Of a stretch of DNA of 5,350 bases, positions 1 to 5,248 are shown piece after piece. Below the pieces are notes generated by a model, which saw only the letters and a program-made list of their open reading frames with translations, was not told the origin of the DNA and did no database searches. The position numbers and the translations under genes are program-made. Numbering within the stretch: the first letter of the stretch is position 1; each line of letters starts with the position of its first letter. Where the stretch lies: positions 1 through 5,350 of the forward strand of contig MVCY01000088.1 in NCBI GenBank assembly GCA_002049985.1. Reading direction: 5' to 3'. This stretch comes from Candidatus Latescibacteria bacterium 4484_181. Lineage in GTDB: Bacteria > Latescibacterota > MVCY01.

Positions 1-491
1 CTAGAAGCGTACTCCTGAACGGGCCCGGTAGGGAAAATCTTTGGCTCGGTTGGCTCAGCTTTCAGCCCCCAGCTACTGAGTTGAGAGAGAAGATAGTGGC
101 TGTAGTGCTCGATATTTGAATGGGGAGGCAGCGGCGCAATGGGAATCACTTTCTTTACCCCTGCCCGGCGCAGGTTAGCAGAGAATAACCCGTCCGGGTC
201 GCTTACAAGGGAGACAACCAGATGAAAATTAGCAAAGTACTGCGCCAGTTTCTCAGGGAGCGGTGCTTCTGGAACAAAGAAGGAAGCCATTCCAGGCTGT
301 TCTATAGAGCAGACCCGGTGAGCATAGTATCCGCCCTCCAGAAGTTCCAAGCGACAGCGCTGCCCCATCACCTCAAGCCAGGCGCGAGGATAGCACCTCC
401 GCAGGGCCATCAGAAGGGGTAACGTGAGAATCAAATCCCCAATGCCGCCGGTGCGGATGACCAGGATACGCTCAATTTCTCTGTCCCTCAT
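1..491 (-). CDS. Family 9 glycosyltransferase (heptosyltransferase-like), N-terminal part, cut by window edge
   Basis: Reading the minus strand from the ATG at 491-489 gives 163 open codons to the left edge, so the C-terminal half is missing. Residues 9-24 read ILVIRTGGIGDLILTL, followed by P25 and an LRRCYPRAWLEVMG stretch. This is the typical first beta strand, Gly-rich loop with the GxGD signature (here GGIGD, 15-19) and first helix of the GT9 N-terminal Rossmann domain, as in the WaaC/WaaF/RfaF heptosyltransferases. Family members are cytoplasmic or membrane-peripheral enzymes that transfer ADP-heptose or similar sugars onto LPS core or other surface glycans. The acceptor and donor cannot be told from this half, so no symbol is given. 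The start is set by family alignment: the motif begins nine residues in. The upstream Shine-Dalgarno is weak (TAGG three to four bases before a TTG that directly precedes the ATG). The gene is divergent from dnaG. The family call is firm; substrate is inferred only from the family. Confidence 0.85.
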   Translation of the reverse strand, partial: MRDREIERILVIRTGGIGDLILTLPLLMALRRCYPRAWLEVMGQRCRLELLEGGYYAHRVCSIEQPGMASFFVPEAPLPEKLAQYFANFHLVVSLVSDPDGLFSANLRRAGVKKVIPIAPLPPHSNIEHYSHYLLSQLSSWGLKAEPTEPKIFPTGPVQEYAS

Positions 492-529
492 CAACCTAAA
501 GAACAATGTCTACATTAGAAATGTGGCAA

Positions 530-551
530 GCCAGGGAATAGATTCCCTGGC
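530..551. repeat. Perfect 10-bp-arm palindrome upstream of the glycosyltransferase
   Basis: The arms GCCAGGGAAT and ATTCCCTGGC are exact reverse complements separated by only two bases (AG). The near edge lies 38 bp upstream of the glycosyltransferase start codon and over 300 bp from dnaG. There is no T-run directly after it on either strand, so it does not look like an intrinsic terminator. The position and two-base centre fit either a dimeric regulator's operator or a cruciform/RNA hairpin in the glycosyltransferase leader. The symmetry is directly visible; the function is inference. Confidence 0.6.
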
Positions 552-782
552 CAGGGGTGGAAAGCCCATTGAAACTTGGCCGAATGTGGCGTCTGACCCA
601 GTGGCTTTCTTGGTCGTAGCATGAGATTTTTTCCAGGTGGCAAAAAATAACCTCCACAAAATTTGGCAGTTTGCAATTCACTTAAGATACCAAATCTCCC
701 CCGGGAAAGCAACACCTATTTTTCGGCTCGAAACGATGCTGCCCCTTGGGTCTCATACTACTCTCAGCCAATTAAAATGGAC

Positions 783-810
783 TTGACCAGGTGAGATTTC
801 TGGATATATT
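783..810 (+). promoter_or_regulatory. Sigma-70-type promoter of dnaG
   Basis: TTGACC (783-788, five of six matches to the -35 consensus) is followed after 16 bases by TATATT (805-810, five of six to the -10 consensus). Reading TATTAT at 807-812 instead gives an 18-base spacer. Transcription would start near 816-819, leaving a leader of about 43 bases before the dnaG ATG. The same TTGACC hexamer is used at the tRNA promoter downstream. Confidence 0.75.
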
Positions 811-860
811 ATGAGTAGCACACAGATGGAGGCTGTACGGAAAGCTTCCGGGAGGGCGGT

Positions 861-2651
861 ATGGCTTACCGAATCCCAGAAGAGACAATAGAAGAGATAA
901 GAGAGAAGATTGACATTGTAGAGCTTATCTCCGAGTATGTTGCTCTCAAGAAGCGGGGCAGGAACTATTTCGGGCTGTGTCCCTTTCATCCTGAGAAAAC
1001 GCCCTCTTTCTGTGTCAATCCAGAAAAGCAGATATACCACTGTTTCGGATGTGGGAATGGAGGCAATGCTTTTTCGTTCCTGATGCAGATGCAGAAGATA
1101 AGTTTTCTGGAGGCGGTGAGGATTCTGGCGGCAATGGCAGGTGTAAGCCTGCCTGAACCCAGGGGTCAGGGTACTAGGGACAAGACAAATGACCTGCTTT
1201 ATCAGGCTAATGAATTTGCTCAGAAGTACTTCCACTATGTTCTATTCAAAGACAAGCGAGCAGAGAGGGCCAGGGCTTACCTGAAGGGCCGGGCTATCTC
1301 TGAGGAGATCATCCAGAGGTTCGGCTTAGGGTATAGTGTCTCTTCCTGGGATGGGCTGCTGAAGGCAGCCACCCAGCGGTCTATCTCTGCAGAGACTTTG
1401 GAGAAAAGTGGTTTGGCAATAAGAAGGGAGAATGGTGGATTCTATGATCGATTTCGTGACCGGATTATGTTCCCCATTCAGAACCACAGTGGCAGAACAG
1501 TGGCGTTTGGTGCCCGGGCCTTAGAGGACTCGCAGCAGCCAAAATACTTGAACTCTCCTGAAACTCCCATCTACCAGAAAGGTTTCGTCCTTTATGGGTT
1601 GAGGCAGGCCAAGGATGCTATCCGAAAGGCGGAGCGAGCCATCGTGGTGGAGGGCTACATCGACCTGCTTCGGCTGGTGGAGGCGGGGATTGACAATGTG
1701 GTAGCCTCCTTGGGAACGGCTTTAACCAAGGGGCAGGCAGAACTTCTCTCGCGCTACACCCGTAAGGTTACCCTGGTTTACGATGGCGACTTGGCCGGCT
1801 CTGCCGCTACCTTCAGAGGGATTGATACCCTTTTAGAGGCAGACCTGGGGGTGGATGTTGTCTCACTGCCCGAGGGCTATGACCCGGACAGCTTTGGGCG
1901 AGAAAGAGGAGCCGAGGCGTTCCAGAAGCTCCTGAGCCAGGCCAAGGAGGCCCTCGACTATAAATTGGAAGTCATGGGAAAAAACCAGGATCTCACGAGT
2001 GTGGAGGGGAAAAGAGAGGCAATTGCCCGGCTTGTGGAGACAGCCTCGAGGATTAAGGACGAGATCAAAAGAGACTTGATGGTGAAAGAGATTGCCGAAA
2101 GACTTGCCACTGACGAGGCAGCAGTCCACCGGGAGATGGCAAGACAGAGAAGGCGGCAAAGAGCCGTCGATCGGGACCAACAACCTCTAACAAAGGCAGA
2201 GATAGAACCCCAGGGTTCGGTGGCCGAAAGGGAGCTGCTGCGGATTATGTTGGGCAGAAGGGCTGTAGTAGAGAAGGTGATGGAAGAATTGACCCCGAAA
2301 GATTTCTCTGCTGGGCCCTTCAGAAAGATTGCCGAGACCATCTTCGAGATATGTCAGGCGGCTGGTGAACCCCAAGCCGCTGTCGTCATAGATCGCTTAC
2401 AGGAACCATCCCTGGCAGCATTTGTGGCAAAATTGAGCACTGAGGGTTTAGATGAGAAGCACATAGAGGAATGCCTGGCTGACTGCCTTCGTCGGGTGAG
2501 AATAGATGCTGTATCCGAGAAATTGAGTCGACTTAGGGCACAGATAGCCAAGGCCCAAAGAGAAGGTGATAATGGTTGGTTAAACAAGTTAAACCAGCAG
2601 TACAATAATTTGGTGAAAGAGAAGGCGAAATTGGTGGTGCAAAAAACTTGA
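861..2651 (+). CDS. dnaG: DNA primase DnaG
   Basis: A complete 596-residue DnaG, the usual length for bacterial primase. It makes the RNA primers for leading- and lagging-strand replication and works with the DnaB helicase. The N-terminal CHC2 zinc-binding domain (about 1-100) shows C40, H43, C61 and C64 in CPFHPEKTPSF and CFGCGNGG. The RNA polymerase core (about 110-370) carries RFRDRIMFPI (197-206), FGAR (217-220) and PKYLNSPET (227-235). Its TOPRIM part has EGYIDLL with E264 and D268, and YDGD with D308 and D310, which correspond to the metal-binding acidic residues of the E. coli enzyme. Residues from about 450 to the end are the weakly conserved helicase-binding domain, ending in a charged helix. 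The start is supported by a strong ribosome site, GGGAGG, at 850-855, and by the canonical N-terminus. The gene has its own promoter. Neither rpsU nor rpoD, its usual partners in many bacteria, adjoins it. Confidence 0.98.
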   Translation: MAYRIPEETIEEIREKIDIVELISEYVALKKRGRNYFGLCPFHPEKTPSFCVNPEKQIYHCFGCGNGGNAFSFLMQMQKISFLEAVRILAAMAGVSLPEPRGQGTRDKTNDLLYQANEFAQKYFHYVLFKDKRAERARAYLKGRAISEEIIQRFGLGYSVSSWDGLLKAATQRSISAETLEKSGLAIRRENGGFYDRFRDRIMFPIQNHSGRTVAFGARALEDSQQPKYLNSPETPIYQKGFVLYGLRQAKDAIRKAERAIVVEGYIDLLRLVEAGIDNVVASLGTALTKGQAELLSRYTRKVTLVYDGDLAGSAATFRGIDTLLEADLGVDVVSLPEGYDPDSFGRERGAEAFQKLLSQAKEALDYKLEVMGKNQDLTSVEGKREAIARLVETASRIKDEIKRDLMVKEIAERLATDEAAVHREMARQRRRQRAVDRDQQPLTKAEIEPQGSVAERELLRIMLGRRAVVEKVMEELTPKDFSAGPFRKIAETIFEICQAAGEPQAAVVIDRLQEPSLAAFVAKLSTEGLDEKHIEECLADCLRRVRIDAVSEKLSRLRAQIAKAQREGDNGWLNKLNQQYNNLVKEKAKLVVQKT

Positions 2652-2676
2652 CCTTTCTGAGGAAATTTATTATAAT
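2648..2676 (+). promoter_or_regulatory. Near-consensus promoter for the tRNA gene, overlapping the dnaG stop
   Basis: TTGACC (2648-2653) and a perfect TATAAT (2671-2676) are separated by the optimal 17 bases. The dnaG stop codon TGA (2649-2651) lies inside the -35 hexamer. The predicted transcription start, about 2682-2685, falls only a few bases before the mature tRNA 5' end at 2687, so the primary transcript would have almost no leader for RNase P to remove. The match in both boxes and spacing, placed directly before a tRNA, makes chance unlikely. Confidence 0.88.
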
Positions 2677-2686
2677 AATTAGCGAC

Positions 2687-2760
2687 GGGCCCATAGCTCA
2701 GTTGGTTAGAGCAGTCGACTCATAATCGACTGGTCCTAGGTTCGAGTCCTAGTGGGCCCA
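2687..2760 (+). tRNA. tRNA with CAU anticodon, probably tRNA-Ile2 (lysidine type)
   Basis: A 74-base canonical cloverleaf. The 7-bp acceptor stem is GGGCCCA/TGGGCCC (2687-2693 with 2753-2759), followed by discriminator A at 2760. It has a D arm (GCTC/GAGC), an anticodon stem GTCGA/TCGAC enclosing the loop CTCATAA (anticodon CAT), and a T arm CTAGG-TTCGAGT-CCTAG. CAU can be elongator Met, initiator Met or Ile2. The acceptor stem is fully paired at position 1, which argues against initiator. The context AGAGCAGtCGaCTCATAA, the GGTC variable region and the C4-G69/C5-G68 pairs resemble E. coli and B. subtilis tRNA-Ile2 as I remember them. In tRNA-Ile2 the cell's TilS converts C34 to lysidine so that AUA is read. 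The CCA end is not encoded (CTT follows), so it must be added by the CCA-adding enzyme. It is expressed from its own promoter 36 bases after dnaG. Confidence 0.9.
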
Positions 2761-3102
2761 CTTACCTATTGTCTTCCTTCGTAACAGTTGAGAGTGTGGA
2801 ATTGCCCGGAGCCGGATTCCCTCTAAAACAGTTTGGATTCCTCATCTGTTTCTACATCACCAGTGCAGGATATTTCTAATCTAATACATTCTCCCAAGAA
2901 ATGCAAGTACTTTTTGGCAAAATTTTGGACCTTAGCCTCAACATACCTGCGGTAATGAATAAGCTTCTACAAAAATCGAAATACCTCTCCAACTCACATT
3001 CGGGAAAAAACTCCTCTGAAGATCTTTCTGCCTCCTGCATAGATTCTGCTGAAAAATGGCAATTTCACAGAAAACGTGACCTACTCTACCTTGAAAACAG
3101 CT

Positions 3103-3157
3103 TGTAGGAGGCGTCTCCAGACGCCGATGGAATCGGGCTCTGGAGAGCCCTCCCACA
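3103..3157. repeat. 55-bp cloverleaf-folding element (REP/MITE-like)
   Basis: An outer stem pairs TGTAGGA (3103-3109) with TCCCACA (3151-3157), six of seven positions. It encloses three hairpins placed edge to edge without unpaired bases: GGCGTCT-CC-AGACGCC (3110-3125), GAT-GGA-ATC (3126-3134) and GGGCTCT-GG-AGAGCCC (3135-3150). The two large hairpins have perfect 7-bp arms and two-base centres. The lengths 7+16+9+16+7 add to exactly 55. The middle stem can be extended to CCGAT/ATCGG at the expense of its neighbours. Such dispersed palindromic repeats are usually non-autonomous and mobilised or bound by proteins encoded elsewhere, for example REP-associated Y1 transposases. No transposase or clear target duplication is visible here. 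The fold is seen in the sequence; mobility is inference. Confidence 0.8.
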
Positions 3158-3490
3158 GAAATAGATATCTGAATTGAGCCCATAGTACTGCCAGCAACTC
3201 CATTTTTTCCAACGGAATATGCACCTGGGCTAAATAAGCTAGGCTTTGACTCCGTAAGTTGAAAATTACATCTTGGGTCTGTATCAAAAGTAGATCGCTT
3301 AAGATAACAGGAGGGAACGGAACGGGGGCACAAGGCAGGCGACGGTTTTATGAATAGGTAATTAGCCCTTTGCCATCTTTGCGATTTCCCGACCAACTTT
3401 GGGGTTAAAATGGCTTCTGATAGACCCACTCTTGCCTCTGCCCATAAGGACAAAATGTTTGTTGCAAATAAGACTGGCGAACTATTCGAA

Positions 3491-3669
3491 GTCCCTTTAG
3501 GGACGATATGTGTCTATTGTTTTTTATAAGTTTTCCGAATATGAGTTCAACTCACTCAGATAGAGTGACACGCGAGCCTAAAGTAGTTCTCCGCAAGAAC
3601 GACTCCCAGTCTGTCAGCAGTTTCAATCTCAACAACGGTCTGCGCTAAGCCTCTGGGCCCGTGAACGGG
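3491..3669. repeat. Cluster of five short palindromes
   Basis: Within 180 bases there are five small inverted repeats: GTCCCT-TT-AGGGAC (3491-3504), TGAGTT-C-AACTCA (3542-3554), TCACTC-AGATA-GAGTGA (3552-3568, overlapping the previous one), GTTCT-CCGCA-AGAAC (3586-3600) and CCCGT-GA-ACGGG (3658-3669). The last is followed on the plus strand by ATTATTATTGTT and is the most terminator-like structure here, but it faces away from the rluD operon and its stem is short. The cluster could be a decayed insertion-sequence end or several independent hairpins; no transposase remnant is recognised. Confidence 0.4.
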
Positions 3670-3700
3670 ATTATTATTGTTGGCCAAATTATACTCTGTT

Positions 3701-4774
3701 TTACCGCAAGTGAGGAGTGAACTTAGCGCCTCTCTGCTCCCCAGAAAAACTGACTTTTCCCCGAGGGCGTGGAAATTTATCCTCGGCGCAGAGGGGAGAT
3801 TGCGGCTTAGCCCTGCGGCCAACCGAACAGGAGCAATCCTCTGCTCCCTGGAATTCCAGATATTTCCCTGTCTGGGGATGGATAAAGCCCAAGCGGGCCG
3901 CATGTAGGGCCTGTCGGGAGATGACCCCAAGCATACTCTGGGCTAAGGGACGGAACCGAGGAGAAAGGGACTTGAGCCTTTTGTTTCTCCCACCGTATTG
4001 CGGGTCGCCGAAGACAGGATGGCCGATGTGAGAGAGGTGTACCCTGATTTGATGGGTCCGTCCGGTTTCAAGTTTCAAGGAGAGTTGAGAGATGAAATCG
4101 AATCTGTCAACCACGGTGAAATGGGTAATGGCGGGCCGGCGGTGTTGCCAGGTGACGGACATCTTCTTTCGGTCGGAGGGGGAACGCCCGACAGGGGCTT
4201 GGATGGTGCCGGTCGACTCCGCTACCACTCCCCAGACGAACGCCTGATACAAGCGGAAGACTCTTCTCTCCTGAAGCTGCTTGCTCAGGGACAGATGGGT
4301 CTGGTCGTCCTTGGCCACCATCAAAAGGCCGGAGGTATCTTTGTCCAAGCGGTGGACTATCCCCGGTCGCAACACCCCACCCACACCAGAGAGGTCCTTG
4401 CAGTGAAAGAGCAGGGCATTAACTAGGGTGCCAGAGTAATTCCCACAGGCTGGGTGGACCACCATGCCGGCGGGTTTGTTCACCACTAATACATGTTCGT
4501 CCTCAAATAAAATATCCAGAGGTATCTGCTCTGGATATACACCTGGCTCTCCTGGCTCAGGAATCACTACCACCACATTTTCGATGCCCTTCAGGGCATA
4601 GCTGGCCTTTCGGGGTTTTCCATTTACTGTAACATATTCCTGCCGAATTAATTGCTGCAGTCGAGAACGGGAACAGCCGGTCTTTTGACTGGCCAGAAAA
4701 ACATCTAGCCTTTGTCCCTTGGATTCAGGAGGCACAGAAAGCTCAATTTTTTTCTTGTCATTGCTTGCTTTCAT
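3701..4774 (-). CDS. rluD: RluA/RluD-family 23S rRNA pseudouridine synthase with aberrant C-terminal tail
   Basis: A 357-residue member of the RluA/RluD family, which converts specific uridines of 23S rRNA to pseudouridine. Residues about 18-65 form an S4 RNA-binding domain (QRLDVFLAS, SRSRLQQLI, VTVNGK). The catalytic domain follows with PLDILFEDEHVLVVNKPAGMVVHP (85-108), the signature HRLDKDTSGLL (141-151) with catalytic D144, the GRTHQIRVHLSHIGHPVFGD segment (238-257) and RQALHAARLGFIHPQTGKYLEF (287-308). After Q309 the family expects a short Pro-rich, acidic end. Instead 48 residues rich in Arg, Lys, Cys and Pro follow (codons 3847-3704), making the protein some 30-50 residues longer than usual. 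The ATG lies inside the end of lspA (17-base overlap), implying translational coupling. The best purine stretch, AAAGGGGA, sits about 15 bases upstream. The core looks intact and active. The exact target site (RluD- or RluA-type) is not provable from sequence alone. Confidence 0.92.
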   Translation of the reverse strand: MKASNDKKKIELSVPPESKGQRLDVFLASQKTGCSRSRLQQLIRQEYVTVNGKPRKASYALKGIENVVVVIPEPGEPGVYPEQIPLDILFEDEHVLVVNKPAGMVVHPACGNYSGTLVNALLFHCKDLSGVGGVLRPGIVHRLDKDTSGLLMVAKDDQTHLSLSKQLQERRVFRLYQAFVWGVVAESTGTIQAPVGRSPSDRKKMSVTWQHRRPAITHFTVVDRFDFISQLSLKLETGRTHQIRVHLSHIGHPVFGDPQYGGRNKRLKSLSPRFRPLAQSMLGVISRQALHAARLGFIHPQTGKYLEFQGAEDCSCSVGRRAKPQSPLCAEDKFPRPRGKVSFSGEQRGAKFTPHLR

Positions 4775-5231
4775 TCCATTTGAGTAGATTCCCCTTTCTT
4801 ATGGAAAGAAAAACTAGAAAAAATGCGCCAGCAGTCACTGCCAAATCAGCCAAGTTAAACACAGGCCATCTATAGTTTCCTATACCCAGGTTCAGAAAGT
4901 CGATCACTTCCCCCCAGCGAATTCTATCGATGAGATTCCCCCAGGCCCCTGCCAAGATGCAGGAGAGAGCAATAGGCACTCCTCCCCTCTGTTGCCGCAT
5001 TTTCCATAATAACACTGTGAGAAGGACAATAACTATGCTGGAGACAACTATGTGAAAGGGGCCTGCTCCTAAGGAGACTCCGAAAGCGGCCCTGGGGTTG
5101 CGCACATAGGTGAGCTGGAAGAAGCTGCCCAGCATTGGAATGGATTCTCCTGGCACCATCAACTTTGCTATTATCTGTTTTGAGATCTGGTCAGCAAGAA
5201 GCACTGCCACCAGCGTGAAAAGAATACACAT
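4758..5231 (-). CDS. lspA: Lipoprotein signal peptidase II (prolipoprotein signal peptidase)
   Basis: A 157-residue inner-membrane aspartyl protease that removes signal peptides from lipid-modified prolipoproteins after Lgt has acted. It has the usual four membrane segments, about residues 2-13, 60-76, 86-102 and 128-144. Conserved motifs are present: D14 in ADQISK, YVRNPRAAFG (42-51), GAWGNLIDRIRWGEVIDF (95-112) with catalytic D111, and PVFNLAD (123-129) with catalytic D129, eighteen residues apart. The Gly normally found in the N-x-G-A-A-F motif is Arg (R47, codon AGG), one base from Gly. The start is constrained by an in-frame TGA three codons upstream. No close Shine-Dalgarno is seen; the purine-rich GAGGAGAGGGGA lies about 30 bases upstream, inside the preceding gene. 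Second gene of the zinc-finger protein-lspA-rluD cluster, 17 bases after the first and overlapping the third. Confidence 0.96.
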   Translation of the reverse strand: MCILFTLVAVLLADQISKQIIAKLMVPGESIPMLGSFFQLTYVRNPRAAFGVSLGAGPFHIVVSSIVIVLLTVLLWKMRQQRGGVPIALSCILAGAWGNLIDRIRWGEVIDFLNLGIGNYRWPVFNLADLAVTAGAFFLVFLSIRKGNLLKWNESKQ

Positions 5232-5248
5232 CAGTGTTCAGTGACTCG

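Larger units (their letters stand above)
492..860. other. Divergent intergenic region between the glycosyltransferase and dnaG
   Basis: These 369 bases lie between two divergent start codons and hold no believable gene; the short open frames here lack family-like sequence and good ribosome sites. They contain the perfect palindrome at 530-551 and the dnaG promoter at 783-810. Close to the glycosyltransferase start is a small set of overlapping AATGT/ACATT/AATGT repeats (505-524). No clear sigma-70 promoter for the glycosyltransferase stands out. The best minus-strand candidate is TTGCTT, a 17-base spacer, then TATCTT, near 687-716, and it is poor. Confidence 0.6.
2761..3700. other. Convergent intergenic spacer with repeats, no convincing gene
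   Basis: About 940 bases lie between the tRNA and the end of rluD, long for a compact genome. Open frames on both strands (for example 2901-3107 plus and 2938-3453 minus) have no recognisable domain, no good ribosome site, and in the second case run straight through the structured repeat at 3103-3157, so I treat them as accidental. Two kinds of structure are visible: the cloverleaf element at 3103-3157 and a cluster of small palindromes at 3491-3669. Weak inverted repeats just after the tRNA (GGAAT/ATTCC at 2798-2820; AAACAG/CTGTTT at 2826-2851) lack a T-run and are not clear terminators. I find no confident terminator for either the tRNA or the rluD operon. Confidence 0.6.

Noticed and set aside
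687..716. Possible minus-strand promoter TTGCTT-17-TATCTT for the glycosyltransferase
   Set aside because: The match is poor (three and four of six) and it is nearly 200 bp from the start codon; not distinguishable from background.
753..1235. 160-codon minus-strand frame over the start of dnaG
   Set aside because: It is antisense to the strongly conserved dnaG coding sequence and promoter and has no family resemblance: a shadow frame.
2798..2851. Inverted repeats GGAAT/ATTCC and AAACAG/CTGTTT after the tRNA as a possible terminator
   Set aside because: Stems are short with long loops, and no T-run follows either of them.
2901..3107. 68-codon plus-strand open frame after the tRNA
   Set aside because: No Shine-Dalgarno, no family resemblance, and it ends inside the cloverleaf repeat; likely chance.
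2938..3453. 171-codon open frame on the minus strand in the spacer
   Set aside because: It runs straight through the cloverleaf repeat, has no recognisable domain and no ribosome site, and its most striking stretch (RARFHRRLETPPT) is simply the translation of the palindromes.
3371..3454. 27-codon minus-strand frame MGRGKSGS...KMAKG ending in TAA
   Set aside because: It looks protein-like at first glance, but it is too short, has no ribosome site and no identifiable relatives.
3410..3529. 39-codon plus-strand frame (ATG at 3410) starting MASDRPTL and containing MFVANKTGELFEVPLG
   Set aside because: A GGGG lies five bases upstream and the middle reads protein-like, but it is very short, has no recognised family, and a palindrome (3491-3504) lies inside it. 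Not enough to call a gene.
3658..3681. CCCGT/ACGGG hairpin followed by ATTATTATTGTT as an intrinsic terminator
   Set aside because: The stem is short, the T-tract is interrupted, and it points rightwards where no upstream gene needs it; it cannot end the leftward rluD transcript.
3998..4426. 142-codon plus-strand frame antisense to rluD
   Set aside because: It mirrors the conserved rluD catalytic domain and has no independent signal.
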